A stretch of DNA of 31,116 nt, taken from contig CAJNOQ010001478.1 of NCBI GenBank assembly GCA_905250885.1, positions 1 to 31,116 on the forward strand, in the 5' to 3' direction. The position numbers were made by a program, and so were the translations under genes. Below are positions 1-9,919 of this stretch, piece by piece (the first letter of the stretch is position 1; every line of letters begins with the position of its first letter). Source of the DNA: Didymodactylos carnosus (lineage: Eukaryota > Rotifera > Eurotatoria > Philodinida > Philodinidae). The notes under the pieces were generated by a model. It saw only the letters and a program-made list of their open reading frames with translations. It was not told the origin of the DNA and made no database searches.

Positions 1-366
1 GGTAGGATTATGTTTTACATGATATTTCCTTGCGTTCTTGTCTTTAACAGCCAATCCGGCACTAGACACAAATAAAGTTCCTCGCTTCTAAACAACTACG
101 AATATACATATTTCCTGGATTTCCATAGGTCACTCTTATTTTTACGCTTCAATCTCTACAGTATCGTATTTTTTCTTATTACTCATATATCATAGCGCAT
201 TGGTTTGGTTCAGCCAATCACCAATTGTGTAATGCACAGCATGGGCACATGGTACAGATTTTATTTGTTACACGAGTCGATACAAGTTTTATGTAAAGCT
301 AGTATAACAACATAGAGAGCTGTGTACATGCAGGGAGCTGTCTAAAAGAGTACAACATTTTTCAGC
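1..366. other. intergenic sequence, no gene seen
   Basis: AT-rich DNA with stops in all frames and no coding-like stretch. The last 8 bases (359-366, ttttcagc) are the left target-site duplication of the MITE that follows. Confidence 0.6.
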
Positions 367-791
367 CAGAGATGGGCAACTCCAACGGCGTTGAGCTTCT
401 TTTTAGTGGAGTTGGAGTTGTATTTCTATTAAAGTAGAGTTGAGTTCAGATTTTTTCAACTTCAGCTTCACAACTTCAATTAAAAATCTGAATATTTTTT
501 CCTTTTTTTGTTACGTCGGTAGAGAGAGTGTTTTCACAGAATGATTTTCTTTTCCGATCTCATCGATGTAAAATGGCAAAAAGTTCGCTTTCAAAATTAA
601 CATTGTTGAAATGCAATTTTGAATTGCTAAATTGACATTTTTTGTGTGTACTCTTGTAAGCAAAAGCGAAATAAATAACTGTTAATAAAATAAAGAAGAA
701 ACTGAATGAAGACAAAGCAAGTTCTTATTTGAGTTGAAACGAAGTTGGAGTTAGAGTTGGAGTTGAACTTAACGGGAGTTATCCATCTCAG
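367..791. mobile_element. non-autonomous hAT-type MITE, 425 bp
   Basis: The left end reads CAGAGATGGGCAACTCC. The right end, on the opposite strand, reads CTGAGATGGATAACTCC, a 14/17 match. The flanks are an 8-bp target duplication with one mismatch: ttttcagc at 359-366 and ttttcaac at 792-799. An 8-bp duplication with CAGRGATGG-like termini is typical of the hAT superfamily. Both subterminal regions repeat GTTGGAGTTG-type heptamers (about 405-420 and 743-766), which may be transposase-binding sites. There is no transposase ORF, so any movement would have needed an enzyme in trans. The substitutions in the ends and in the duplication suggest an old copy. Confidence 0.82.
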
Positions 792-799
792 TTTTCAAC

Positions 800-1548
800 A
801 ATATTTGATTCAAAATACATTAGAATAAAATTTTTTTTGTTGTTGTATTCTTAGTTGTAGTCCGCGCCGCTCATTTATCATAGTGCTTAAATCAATAGTA
901 CCTGGTAGTTCCAAATTTTTATATATTTCCAAAACCAAGAATCGAGTTAGCTAGAATTAGCAGTGTGTTCAATAAAAAAATTCTTATCAAATGTCAACGA
1001 TTAAAAGAACGCGATTCTAAATACTTCTTGCTAGCAAGGTAACTTTGTGTAGTGATCCTCCGCATAAGCTTTTGCCCTTTCATAACGGAATCTCCTAAAA
1101 GATACTTTAATAAAAACAATCAAACAGAACAATATTACAACAACGGCCATGGCTTAAGATATACTAAAATTTTTACATGATGTTATGGATGATGTGTTAG
1201 GTGATGGTTCAAATGTAAAAGTATAACTATTGTTACTGAATTATGTTAATATGATAAATAATAGAAAAGGTTTTATGATATATTTTGTTTACTTAATCAG
1301 AAATAACAACAAGTCACTGGTCTGTTGCAATAAAAAAGATGATGATGAATCGGTGACAGCGGTAGTGATGAGGAACTGAAAAACAGAAGCAAATGAAATT
1401 TTTTATGTACAAACAAAAGTTTGACAGAATTCATAGATCTGGACGAAGATACTGATGTTTCAGTTATTGATTGCCTATGTACTCAGTTACTCCTTTGTAT
1501 TTTCTATTTACATTAAATGAGTCTTTTTCTGAAGTATATCTGATCTGA
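800..1548. other. intergenic region upstream of the claudin-like gene
   Basis: No intact gene is visible. Around 1335-1500, short runs in different frames translate to acidic, serine-rich peptide (for example GDSGSDEELKNRSK and EFIDLDEDTDVSVID) interrupted by stops. This could be a decayed coding relic or chance. No promoter element could be placed with confidence. Confidence 0.4.
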
Positions 1549-1563
1549 CTGTTTTTTTTCTAG
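1549..1563 (+). promoter_or_regulatory. splice acceptor flush with the start codon (trans-splice candidate)
   Basis: The tract ctgttttttttctag ends at the base immediately before the ATG at 1564. It is a strong polypyrimidine-AG acceptor with no exon sequence between it and the start codon. It serves either a 5'-UTR intron or spliced-leader trans-splicing, which is known in rotifers. No matching upstream donor or UTR exon could be identified. Confidence 0.55.
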
Positions 1564-2727
1564 ATGGGTATTATGCGAGTTGGCAATGCTGATTATTCTC
1601 AATATTTTCTAATTGCCTGTATTTTAATGTTTATAAGTATGCTATGTTGTATAACAGCATTTGCAGCACCCTATTGGACGGTAAGCTTATTATTTTGTGT
1701 AATTTAATATAGTTTATCAGAGTGTATTCTCTATTTTAGGCTCGTTATCAAAATACCCCAAAAGATTTTAGACACATTGGTCTTTGGGAGTTATGCTTGT
1801 ATAAATATCGACATTATAAGGATGATTTACAAAAACCTTACACTGGCTGTTTTTGGTTTTGGGGAAATGATATGTATCGACTTCGTGATTGGATTATACC
1901 ACGTGTGTTTTGTTCTTAGAACAGTGATGACTAGATAAACTCTTGCTTTTTCTTTAGCGTGGTTTAAATGGGTTCAAGGATTTGCAACGTTGGCATTTAT
2001 ATTCACAATTGTTCTGATGTCAGCCATTGCTATTGCACTGTTTTCAACGTTTCGTTGGCGTTGGAAATATATGGGCTTTTTTAGTATCATTGCATTTGCT
2101 ATTTGTACGTATATTTGTTGATGTAGTTGTATGGGAAAAAAAAAGATGCGTGTGTTTTTGTTCTCAGGTGTATTTGAAATAATTGCACTATCGCTTTATG
2201 GTGTTCGTGGTCAAGATCGCCTCTGGATGCCACGGCCTGAATTTAATTTCTTTTCATTTGGCTATTGGTCTGAATTTGCTGCAGCTATTAGTGCCTTTTT
2301 TGCAAGTAAGAATCGATTCTATTTTAACATGATAATACATCTGTTTTTTGTCAGCCATTGTTTGAGTTTTCGAAGGGCCGTCATTAATTTCTAGATGGAA
2401 AAGAACTTCTCTAGGAGAGAGATATTGCAACAGGTTTAAATGATAATAGCTTAGTGAGTCATAAGAACGTTGCAATGAAGTCATATATCCTATAGTGTAT
2501 GTGAAAAAACGAATAATTAAATATAAAATACTACTATAAGGCGCTGTTTTCAATGATTGCATGTCAGTACTGGGTTGTTTTTTTCGTTAGGCACTTTATT
2601 TTTCATGGATGCTCGTTGGCTACGAGCACCGTACGACGCTGTGGAAGAAAAACGTTCACAAAATCGTAAATCGCCTTCGAACGGATCACATCTATTACTA
2701 ACAAATTCATTCAAAGCATCTATATGA
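1564..2727 (+). CDS. claudin/PMP22-superfamily four-pass membrane protein
   Basis: There are five exons, 1564-1680, 1740-1902, 1958-2104, 2168-2305 and 2591-2727, which join in frame to 233 aa; all four introns are GT-AG (59, 55, 63 and 285 nt). TM1 is about residues 14-36. The first extracellular loop carries the claudin-type signature GLW (53-55) with C58 and C76, the usual disulfide pair. TM2 is about 98-122, TM3 131-154 and TM4 175-194, and the tail is short, polar and basic. Length, topology and the W-GLW-C-C pattern fit claudins, PMP22/EMP proteins and the nematode Clc-like proteins. These act in the plasma membrane, often at cell junctions. The exact subfamily is not resolved, and the tail does not end in a canonical PDZ-binding YV motif. 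The start is set by the acceptor flush against the ATG. The neighbours suggest no shared job. Confidence 0.85.
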
Positions 2728-4427
2728 TACGTTACAAAATATGGAGGTGAAGTAATCTCACAACATTCCAATCTCTGTCCTTCTTTTCCACTATTTGGAA
2801 TTAAATTGTTTTTTTTAAACAGCAATTTTTTGTTGTTGTTTTTTTTGGCTTCTTTTAAGCACTTTTTGACGTTTTTGTATTGAATTGTACCATTTTTGAC
2901 GCAGTTTTTCTAATGTTTATTCTTACTTTGTTTTTACACTGTATATTAATTGCTTGCCTTGACACTTCAATAGGAAGCTTCATTCGATATTTTATTGAAT
3001 TTTATTTTCTATATTTACAACTATAAGTTGTAAGAATGCTGTTTTTACTATTTGTGTTTGATACGTGGAAATAAAACGTATATTGTCTTTGTTTACTTTA
3101 CCTTTTTTCGTTAGTGAATGTGTACATTATAATTATTGTTAGAAATGTTTTTTTACGTAATTTTGTACTTATTACCATGTTTTATACGATTTTTTGTAGA
3201 ATAACATTTACACTAGTATAGCAAAATTATGTTAATACAGCGCAAACTACAATATTGAATTGATTATTGATCAACAGCTAGTTTTGAAAAAATAATATTT
3301 ATAAAAGACAACTAGGAACATGAGCAGCTCGTAATTAAATGATCAGAAAGAGGATTATCATTTATGGATTGAATATTTCCAGAGTAAGAGTAGTATGAAA
3401 TCCCGAGTCATCATACAGCAAAGACAAAACAGAACCAAATTGTGGCTCGAATCAGTCTCAGACATTTTTATATAAAAACACACTGGCGTAAGTCCGCAGT
3501 AGAATCTAAGACACACGTTGGCTAAAATCGAATAGATTTGTGATCTTAGTGTTAGAGATTTGCACAGAAAAGTTTCTTGTGTTTGTATATACCCTATTAT
3601 ACGAAAAATAGGATCTTGTTGTAGAAAGAATTTTTATAACAGTAAGATATTTCCTACACGATTATCATAGTAGGATGGTATTAAAATATATCTAACTAAA
3701 AATTATAATATCGCAGGATTTCACACAGCAGTATCGTGAGTCATCTATATGATTATTCACATACTTTCTCTCACAACTTTGTGTTAAAATGTCACGTACA
3801 GTACTTTTGTTTATGTTTAAAATTTAAGTTGATATATATGTACATTTTTCTAATAACGCCTTACATCGATATAAGTCAGCAAGTATGTTAATCAATTAGT
3901 GACTATTCACAGTAAGAAAATTTTGAAGAATTTTCAAGAAAAGTGGCATTTCTTGTATAATATGTAAGATAATAAAATAAAACGGCAAAAGGAAACATGA
4001 CGGAGTTCGAATTACCTCTCGAAAAATGAACATGTTTCGAGGAGTATATCGAAACGTCATATGGATTTGCTACGCTTCCAAGTTACTTTGTTTTTATGTC
4101 ATTGTAATTCGATATTAAATTGAATTTATCTAATCTTCGTTTCCTTTTGTTAAACTTTTTATACATACTGATCTCTTCTTCTGCTGTAACTTTACTTATC
4201 TTATAGAACAAATGAAGCAGTTGAAACATAATTTTGATCTGTTTTGAACTAATCTTAATATTTAAACGTATTCTGTTTCAAATGAAAAGATTCAACAAAC
4301 GAGAGCACATGGTTTTCCTAACTAAATCAAATAAAAGTTCCAAATTTCTGGTTTAATCAAATAAGACAAAAATCTTTTCTTTTAAAATCAAACTCACAAT
4401 GAGAAATCGATTAGTATATAATATATA
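2728..4427. other. 3' UTR and intergenic AT-rich sequence
   Basis: This follows the claudin-like stop codon. T-rich tracts (2805-2850) are followed by AT-rich DNA without coding-like stretches, hairpins or terminal repeats that I could recognise. Confidence 0.5.
3070..3075 (+). terminator. possible poly(A) signal of the claudin-like gene
   Basis: A canonical AATAAA lies 343 nt after the stop codon, with a T-rich stretch downstream. In AT-rich DNA this hexamer is common, so the assignment is tentative. Confidence 0.3.
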
Positions 4428-4537
4428 CAGGACTTTCCAACAGTAGAAGACACCCCACTCGTTTACGAATAAAATATCTTCTAAAACTAACCGAAGCATA
4501 CTCCCTTATTTATAGCTTTTTTGTGTGGGCATGTGAA

Positions 4538-4801
4538 TAGGGCTGGCTGTTTACCATTACTGTTACTAGTAACAACAGATGCTAGTTTGTTACTTTTGGT
4601 AAAGTAGACAAAAAATAAGTTTTTTTTTTGTTTGCTCATAAAAACTTTTTTGAAAAAGATTTGGTGAGGGTGAGGGTGACATACGTGCTAAAAGATGGTG
4701 AAACGTCTAACAAAGAAGTATCTGGAATATTTGTTTGTAGCTTTTTTACCGAGTAACAACTTGTTTGTTAACACCGAGTAACAAGTAAACAGCCACCCCT
4801 A
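4538..4801. mobile_element. hAT-type MITE nested in the left arm of the Tc1-like element
   Basis: The element is 264 bp. Its left end reads TAGGGCTGGCTGTTTAC and its right end, on the opposite strand, TAGGGGTGGCTGTTTAC, a 16/17 match. The flanks are catgtgaa (4530-4537) and catgtgag (4802-4809), an 8-bp duplication with one mismatch. Removing the insert and one flank copy restores the Tc1 arm, as the uninterrupted right arm shows. Subterminal GTAAC/GTTAC repeats occur at both ends (about 4555-4572 and 4752-4785). There is no ORF. Confidence 0.85.
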
Positions 4802-5139
4802 CATGTGAGTGCTCTATTAATTTGTATTATCTTTAAACTGGGCTTTTCTATGTCATTCTAAAACCTTATTATATTGAGAAAAAAAAATAAAGTGGCAAAA
4901 TTATAGCACACTTTTTTTTCATTATAGTTTATACGATCTTTTGTTTATTATTTTACGTTACAAATACAAAAAAGACCTAAGCGTCAACAGAGAAGCCTTT
5001 GCACGTTCTTATTTGACTTTTACGTTTTAACAATGACTTAAAAATATTTTCAACAGTATTGTTTGTGGTTTGACACCAGATTATTTCGATTTTTGCTTTT
5101 AAATCATTAGTATCGTTTAAGCTGATATTTTAACAATTT

Positions 5140-5870
5140 GCAATCAATCATTGACCAAGTATTTTCAATTATATTCAAGTCTGGTGAATTATTCCTCGGT
5201 TATTTGATTGTTTTTATTCGATGCAGTATTAGATATTGTGGCGCTTGTTTGCCAGTACGGTGGTACGAAGCATTATCTTATTGAAAAATTGTATTCCTAC
5301 AATTGCGAGCTGGAAAGAATTTATATACTGCAGAAAAGTGTTTGCCAATATCTCAACATACAGACTTGAATTCATTCGTTCAACATAAAAGTCCATGCCA
5401 TACCAAGTTAACATGGTCATAGTCCTAAACCACCACCTTTATGTATACGCATCTGTGACCATCCAGTTCGTGCTAAATTTCACTTGTAACGACGTATATA
5501 CAGTCTATTCTTTCTATTCAATAATTCAAAGTTACTTTCATCGGAAAAAGTCACATTGCGTAATCATTTTCGGTTCAGTCAAATACGTCTTACGCCATCC
5601 TATTCTTACCTTCCATTGGTGTGCGATTTATTGCAGTTTTTTCGATACTATATAAGAGACGTTTCGAAATACAACTAACTGTTCTTGAATGAAGCGAAAT
5701 ATTCATTTGTGTTTGTATAAAATCGGCTACATCTTTCAATGAGGGTGTATTATCCTTGCATTGTTCCGACTTAATTCCTCGTTTTTGTTTATCACTATTC
5801 GAAACGCGCCCAGCATCAGGTTTTGTTGATACCGTATCTTGTTTCTTTAAATTTACTAATAGGTTGGATC
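5140..5870 (-). pseudogene. Tc1-family transposase relic
   Basis: Read on the minus strand, recognisable pieces occur in the order of a Tc1 transposase. At about 5650-5860 there is a helix-turn-helix-like segment (PSLKDVADFIQ). At about 5513-5557 the first catalytic block reads VTFSDESNFELLNRK. At 5229-5420 an open stretch contains MNSSLYVEIL. At about 5230-5277 the second catalytic block reads DNASYHRTGKQAPQYL, shifted in frame from the stretch before it. At about 5143-5187 the glutamate block reads SPDLNIIENTWSMID. The second aspartate (5275-5277) and the glutamate (5164-5166) are 37 codons apart on the DNA, near the DD34E spacing once indels are allowed. Several frameshifts and stops mean that no functional enzyme is made. 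The 86-aa ORF on the plus strand at 5395-5655 is its antisense shadow. Confidence 0.85.
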
Positions 5871-5967
5871 ACAAAATGTCGTAAAAACTTGCATGATTTG
5901 GGAATTTAGCTGTTGCTCACACCAAGTTGAAATCACGTGATTATTCTTTTTTTAGGGTCTATATTCC

Positions 5968-6537
5968 AAGGGGGAAAGCACGGAATCCTGGAATCCTGAA
6001 TTCCCCTGGATTCCAAGGATTCCCTATGATTCTTTAGGATTCCAAGGATTCTCTAAGATTCTCTAGGATTCCTTAGGATTCTCTAGGATTCTTTAGGATT
6101 CCATAGGATTCTCTTCGCTTCCTTAGAACTCCTCTAGATTTTGAATAAACTTCTAAAACTGTCAAAGGACACCAACTGTATTACCCTCAGGTTTCCATGC
6201 TGATATCTCTTTTTCGTTTTTCTTTATTCGATTTGTTTGTAGTTATTGATATATGTATATATCGATGACTCGTTGTTTGTTTGCTGAGTTGTAGTTCATA
6301 GGATCACACTACCGCCACTAAAAGCTTTGCTATCGAGCCGTTCTCCTCATTTATCTATCAACAGATTCAGATCGATTTATCTTTGTTAAGTATACAGCAT
6401 ATACTTAGCGCACTAGTCCAAAGCATGTTTTGTACATGGATTCCATTCGATTCCTTTGGATTCCATTGAATTTCTTTGGATTCCATTGGATTCCGTGAGA
6501 TTCCGTGGGATTCCAAGATTCCGTGCTTTCCCCCTTG
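5968..6537. mobile_element. hAT-type MITE with GGATTC-rich subterminal arrays
   Basis: The element is 570 bp. Its ends are CAAGGGGGAAAGCACGGAATC-like: the first 20 bases of each arm are identical (CAAGGGGGAAAGCACGGAAT). It is flanked by a perfect 8-bp duplication, ctatattc, at 5960-5967 and 6538-6545, which supports hAT-type insertion. Next to each end is a degenerate array of GGATTC-containing units about 10-12 bp apart (about 5985-6115 and 6438-6528). After the first two inverted copies, the units at the left end point the same way as those at the right end. The middle (about 6130-6430) has no coding capacity. The perfect duplication suggests it is younger than the other MITEs here. Confidence 0.87.
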
Positions 6538-6871
6538 CTATATTCACTTGCGAACTATGTTCATAATAGTGGTAATAATGTCCATTTTTTATGATAAATA
6601 TACCAAGAAAATAACTTCAAAATAAATCGTTGAGAAGAAAACGAACCATTTTTAAATAGCGTCATAGTTTTGCCACTTTATTTTTTTGTTTTCAATATAA
6701 TAAGCTTTTAGAATGACATTGAAAAGCAAAATTCAAAGAATACAAATTAATAGAGCGCTCGCATGTCCACATAAAAGAGCTATAAATGAGAGGTCAGTAT
6801 GCTTTTGATTAGTTTTAGAAGACGTTTTAGTCGTAAATAGATGGGGTGTCTTCTACTATTGTAAAGCCCTG

Positions 6872-7368
6872 GATGTGCTTCACTAAGTTTTAATCAATCT
6901 ATACACAGTAAAAATTTAAAAATTAAATTTAAATTTAAATTTAAATAAGTCAATACTTAGCTTAGGGGCATGTTTAAAGCAGTTAGAACAAGCTTATGGC
7001 TACAGAAAGACTTAAGGTTTCTGAGGAAACACCAACAACTAAGTCGGCACTTAAACGTAAGAGCTGCTTATTTTAGAATTATTGATTAAATGATCCCTAG
7101 TGCTTTTGATAAAAATATCTTCAGTTAATTGATTATTCGACCGTGCGTCGGAGCTGGTAATTTTCTTCTGAATAGTTTCATACAATTATAACGCATAAAT
7201 ACATGAGCAATAAAGATGCTTAGTGTTTTTTTATAGAACAGTGGACAAGTGAATTTCCCATTGTTACCCTTCATGAAAAACTGAAATCTACCATGTTTCG
7301 GACTGTAAATCTAATTGTTAAGTGAATTTTGACTGAATTACAAATTCTAATTGTACAATTTTCGCAGT
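6872..7368. other. intergenic sequence between the Tc1 relic and the tandem array
   Basis: No gene is seen. It contains the short TTTAAA tandem run listed separately and otherwise unremarkable AT-rich sequence. Confidence 0.5.
6923..6947. repeat. self-complementary TTTAAA hexamer run
   Basis: About four copies of the palindromic hexamer TTTAAA sit head to tail, just after a CACAGTAAAAATTTAAA stretch. The tract can fold on itself; no function is evident. Confidence 0.7.
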
Positions 7369-9160
7369 ATGAGATAATTAATTGTCACGTGACACTTCAT
7401 ATACATTCAGTATGGATAGTGTAGAGTGATTCACTAAGTAGTCGATAATGAATCAGTTGATACAGGATTACAGGAATTCTTCTTGGAAAGTAGTGAAACT
7501 GTTATGAGTTTGTAGATGTTCTAATTTCGTCTGTTTACCGTTTCGCTCAGTCGACTTTCCAATATATGCGCAGCATAGTTGGCATCTAATTGTTTAAGTC
7601 GACTGAGTGAAAGTCCAGGAGACTTATTGCTTCAGTCGACTGACTGAAACGATAGGGAGACTTATTCTGTTTAGTTTCGAGCGTTGCCTAGCAAAATTCT
7701 TCTCTAGTTCTTGCTTCTTTCTCCTTTCTTCCACGCTCTACTTTCTGCTTTCAGTCAGCCACTCGTTCTCTGCTATCACTAATCGTACAGATTTGGGACA
7801 AATTCGAGAGTGCAAGAGAGGTAGATGAAACAGCTAAAGTTATTTTTGTTTCAATATATGTTTTAATTATTAAGTAATGAGTTCCAAAAGGTGAGCGTAT
7901 TCTATGAGATAATTAATTGTCACCTGACACTTCATATACATTCAGTATGGATAGTGTAGAGTGATTCACTAAGTAGTCATGTGCTACTTATCAGTCTATG
8001 CTTCTGTATATTTTGATGCATTTATAGTCTGTAACATTATTACTGATACCATGCATAATATGTTTACTACTAGAGCATTGCAGTGTTCTAATGGTATTTA
8101 AGAGATTCAAGCAGTGTCTAAAGTGTTTGTGAGATACGTTTCACTCGGTCGGGTTTCCAATCTGTCCGTAGGGCAGCTGGCATCTAGTTCTTTCTTTCCA
8201 CACTGTGTTTTCGCGTTCGAGTCAGACACTCCTTCTCAGTTACCTCTGATCGTACAAATTTCGAAGTTAGTTTTCGGATATTTGCATTAGTTAGCCTATA
8301 ATAAGTGTCACAAAATGAGTATATTTTTAAGAAAACTCTATCGTTTCCTATGAGATAATTAATCGTCACGTGATTCACTTCATAGTGAATATATGCTACA
8401 GTACTAGATGTGATGTAAGCTATACTATAGTAGAAGGATAATGAATCGGCTGATGTAGGCATACAGGAATTTTTTTTGAAAACTGATCAGACTTTTGTGA
8501 GTTTCTGAATCTTCTAATTTCGTCTGTTTACCGTTTCACTCACATGGGAACCTTTCCAGGTGTCCAACCGCTTTTCTAACGAAATGCGGTAGTTGATAGG
8601 TAATCGATCCTGCTGATTCCGAATATGATAGCCGTTTTTGGTCATAGACATTTCCTAATCGATTTCTGAGCATAGTTGGCGTCTAGTGTTTCTTTCCACA
8701 CACTTTTCTCGCTCGAGTCAGTCACTCGTTCTCAGCTATCACTAATCGTACAGATGTGGGAAAAACATCATTCGAGAGTGCAACAGCTGTAGATGACACA
8801 GCTGAAGCAATTTTTTCGATACATGTTTTATTAAGTCCCAAGACTTGAGCACTTTTTCAGTAACTCTTCTGTAAGATAATTAGTTGTCACGTGACACTTC
8901 ATCTACATTCAGTATGAACAGTTTGCAATGACTCATTGAGTAATAACATGCTACTTATCAGTCTATATTTCTGTATAATTTCATGAATTTATAAAAAATA
9001 TATTACTACCGATAGAATGCATCAGAATATTTACTACTAGAGCAGTGGAGTGTTCTAATCGTATTTAAAGGATTCAAGCGATGTCTAAAGTGTTGGTAAG
9101 ATACGTTTCACTCAGTCGAGTTTCCAATCTGCCCGTAGGGTAGTTGGCATCTAGTTTTAA
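7369..9160. repeat. higher-order tandem repeat of two alternating monomer types
   Basis: A block with gagataattaattgtcac and a GTCACGTGAC palindrome starts units at about 7369, 7903, 8349 and 8871. Two kinds of sequence follow it in turn. Type C (7444-7560 and 8439-8555) contains ctaatttcgtctgtttaccg; type B (7979-8190 and 8948-9160) contains gctacttatcagtctat. A third block (D: about 7700-7900, 8190-8340 and 8680-8870), with ctttccacac and taatcgtacagat sequences, joins them. The order A-C-D-A-B-D-A-C-D-A-B gives a compound period of about 970-980 bp on monomers of about 450-535 bp. Copies differ by substitutions and by an insert of about 100 bp near 8560-8665. No convincing coding sequence is present. 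Confidence 0.8.
7539..7651. repeat. inverted repeat around GTCGAC inside the array
   Basis: CGTTTCGCTCAGTCGAC (7539-7555) is complementary at 15 of 17 positions to GTCGACTGACTGAAACG (7635-7651). A third GTCGACTGAGTGAAAG copy lies between them near 7598-7613, so alternative hairpins are possible. The other monomers have only the left-hand version, so the inversion is private to this copy. Confidence 0.7.
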
Positions 9161-9318
9161 TATAGCTTTAGTTTTTTGCTTTTTAATCATACGTTTAGGT
9201 TAGTAAGATCAGTAAGAGGAGACAGACAATTTCATAGATGGCTACATATTCATAGTTCTATCTTCGCTTCGCAATATTCTAATATAATTGTAATGATATA
9301 ATTATTCAAACTCAATAT
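9161..9318. other. short spacer after the tandem array
   Basis: AT-rich; nothing recognisable. The similarity to the B monomer stops at about 9160. Confidence 0.4.
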
Positions 9319-9647
9319 ATGGCTAAGAAAAATAGAAACAGCAAGCCGTCACAAAGGAAGAAGAAAAATAGAAATGTGAAACCGTCAGAAAAAACTAAAT
9401 ATCTAATTAAATCAAATAATGAATGTAATTCGAATGCTTCGTAATATATTAAGATTGAAAATAAGAAAGATATTGAGGAACTGATATGTGTAAAACAACG
9501 TTAGAATTTATTCCACCCAACACAAACAGAAATGAATATGATCAGAATGATATTGATAGAATAAATGGTAATCAGCGTAATAAGTGGGTAATAAGTTTTG
9601 CATCTAGGAAGAGACTTCAAGATCTAACATTTTGTTTCGAAAGTTAA
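9319..9647 (+). pseudogene. possible decayed coding segment, family unknown
   Basis: An ATG at 9319 opens a 41-codon very basic peptide (MAKKNRNSKPSQRKKKN at its start) ending at TAA 9442-9444. The same frame then runs on as YIKIENKKDIEELICVKQR to a TAG. From about 9504 a different frame stays open for about 47 codons, including NKWVISFASRKRLQDLTF, to a TAA at 9645-9647. The composition is protein-like and the break pattern suggests a gene relic, but I recognise no family. Chance open frames in AT-rich DNA remain possible. Confidence 0.25.
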
Positions 9648-9833
9648 ACTAAGAAAAATTATTTGTTTATATTGATATAGATATGAACAATAAGCGAAGC
9701 AGAGATGGTGTGAATGTACTTATTGTTTAAGAACGGTAACTCATTAAAAACAAAATTACTGAATAATAATAATAACTGTAACTATAATGACGAATACCAC
9801 GCAGTCTTAAGAGTTTAACGAAAATTTCAGCTG

Positions 9834-9919
9834 TCTTTTAAGATGAATACACTACTCTTTTAAGAGAGATACCCACTCTGTTAAGATGATTACACTACCC
9901 GATTGAGAAGAATACACTG
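9834..9919. repeat. degenerate tandem repeat, four units of about 22 bp
   Basis: The units are 9834-9855, 9856-9878, 9879-9898 and 9899-9919, with a consensus close to tcttttaagatgaatacact. They differ from each other by several substitutions and small indels. Confidence 0.65.

Larger units (their letters stand above)
4428..6871 (-). mobile_element. decayed Tc1-like transposon with long inverted ends
   Basis: The left arm starts CAGGACTTTCCAACAGTAG after a TA dinucleotide (4426-4427). The right arm on the opposite strand starts CAGGGCTTTACAATAGTAG. The two arms align for about 210 bp (left 4428-4908, minus the nested insert; right 6660-6871), with scattered substitutions. The right flank is GA rather than TA, so the TA duplication is not intact. 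Between the arms lies a broken minus-strand Tc1-family DDE transposase. Two other elements have inserted, one in the left arm (4538-4801) and one upstream of the transposase (5968-6537). Without them the element would be about 1.6 kb, close to the usual size of Tc1 elements with long terminal repeats. It is inactive as seen. Confidence 0.85.

Noticed and set aside
1335..1500. Acidic coding-like fragments upstream of the claudin-like gene
   Set aside because: Pieces are short, in different frames and match no family I recognise; kept only as a note in the intergenic entry.
2550..2825. 91-codon minus-strand frame
   Set aside because: It is antisense to the last exon of the claudin-like gene.
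5395..5655. 86-codon plus-strand frame
   Set aside because: It is the complement of the Tc1 transposase relic, whose catalytic blocks read on the minus strand.
7607..7828. 73-codon frame in the tandem array
   Set aside because: The matching positions of the other repeat units do not keep the frame open, so it is not a conserved coding unit.
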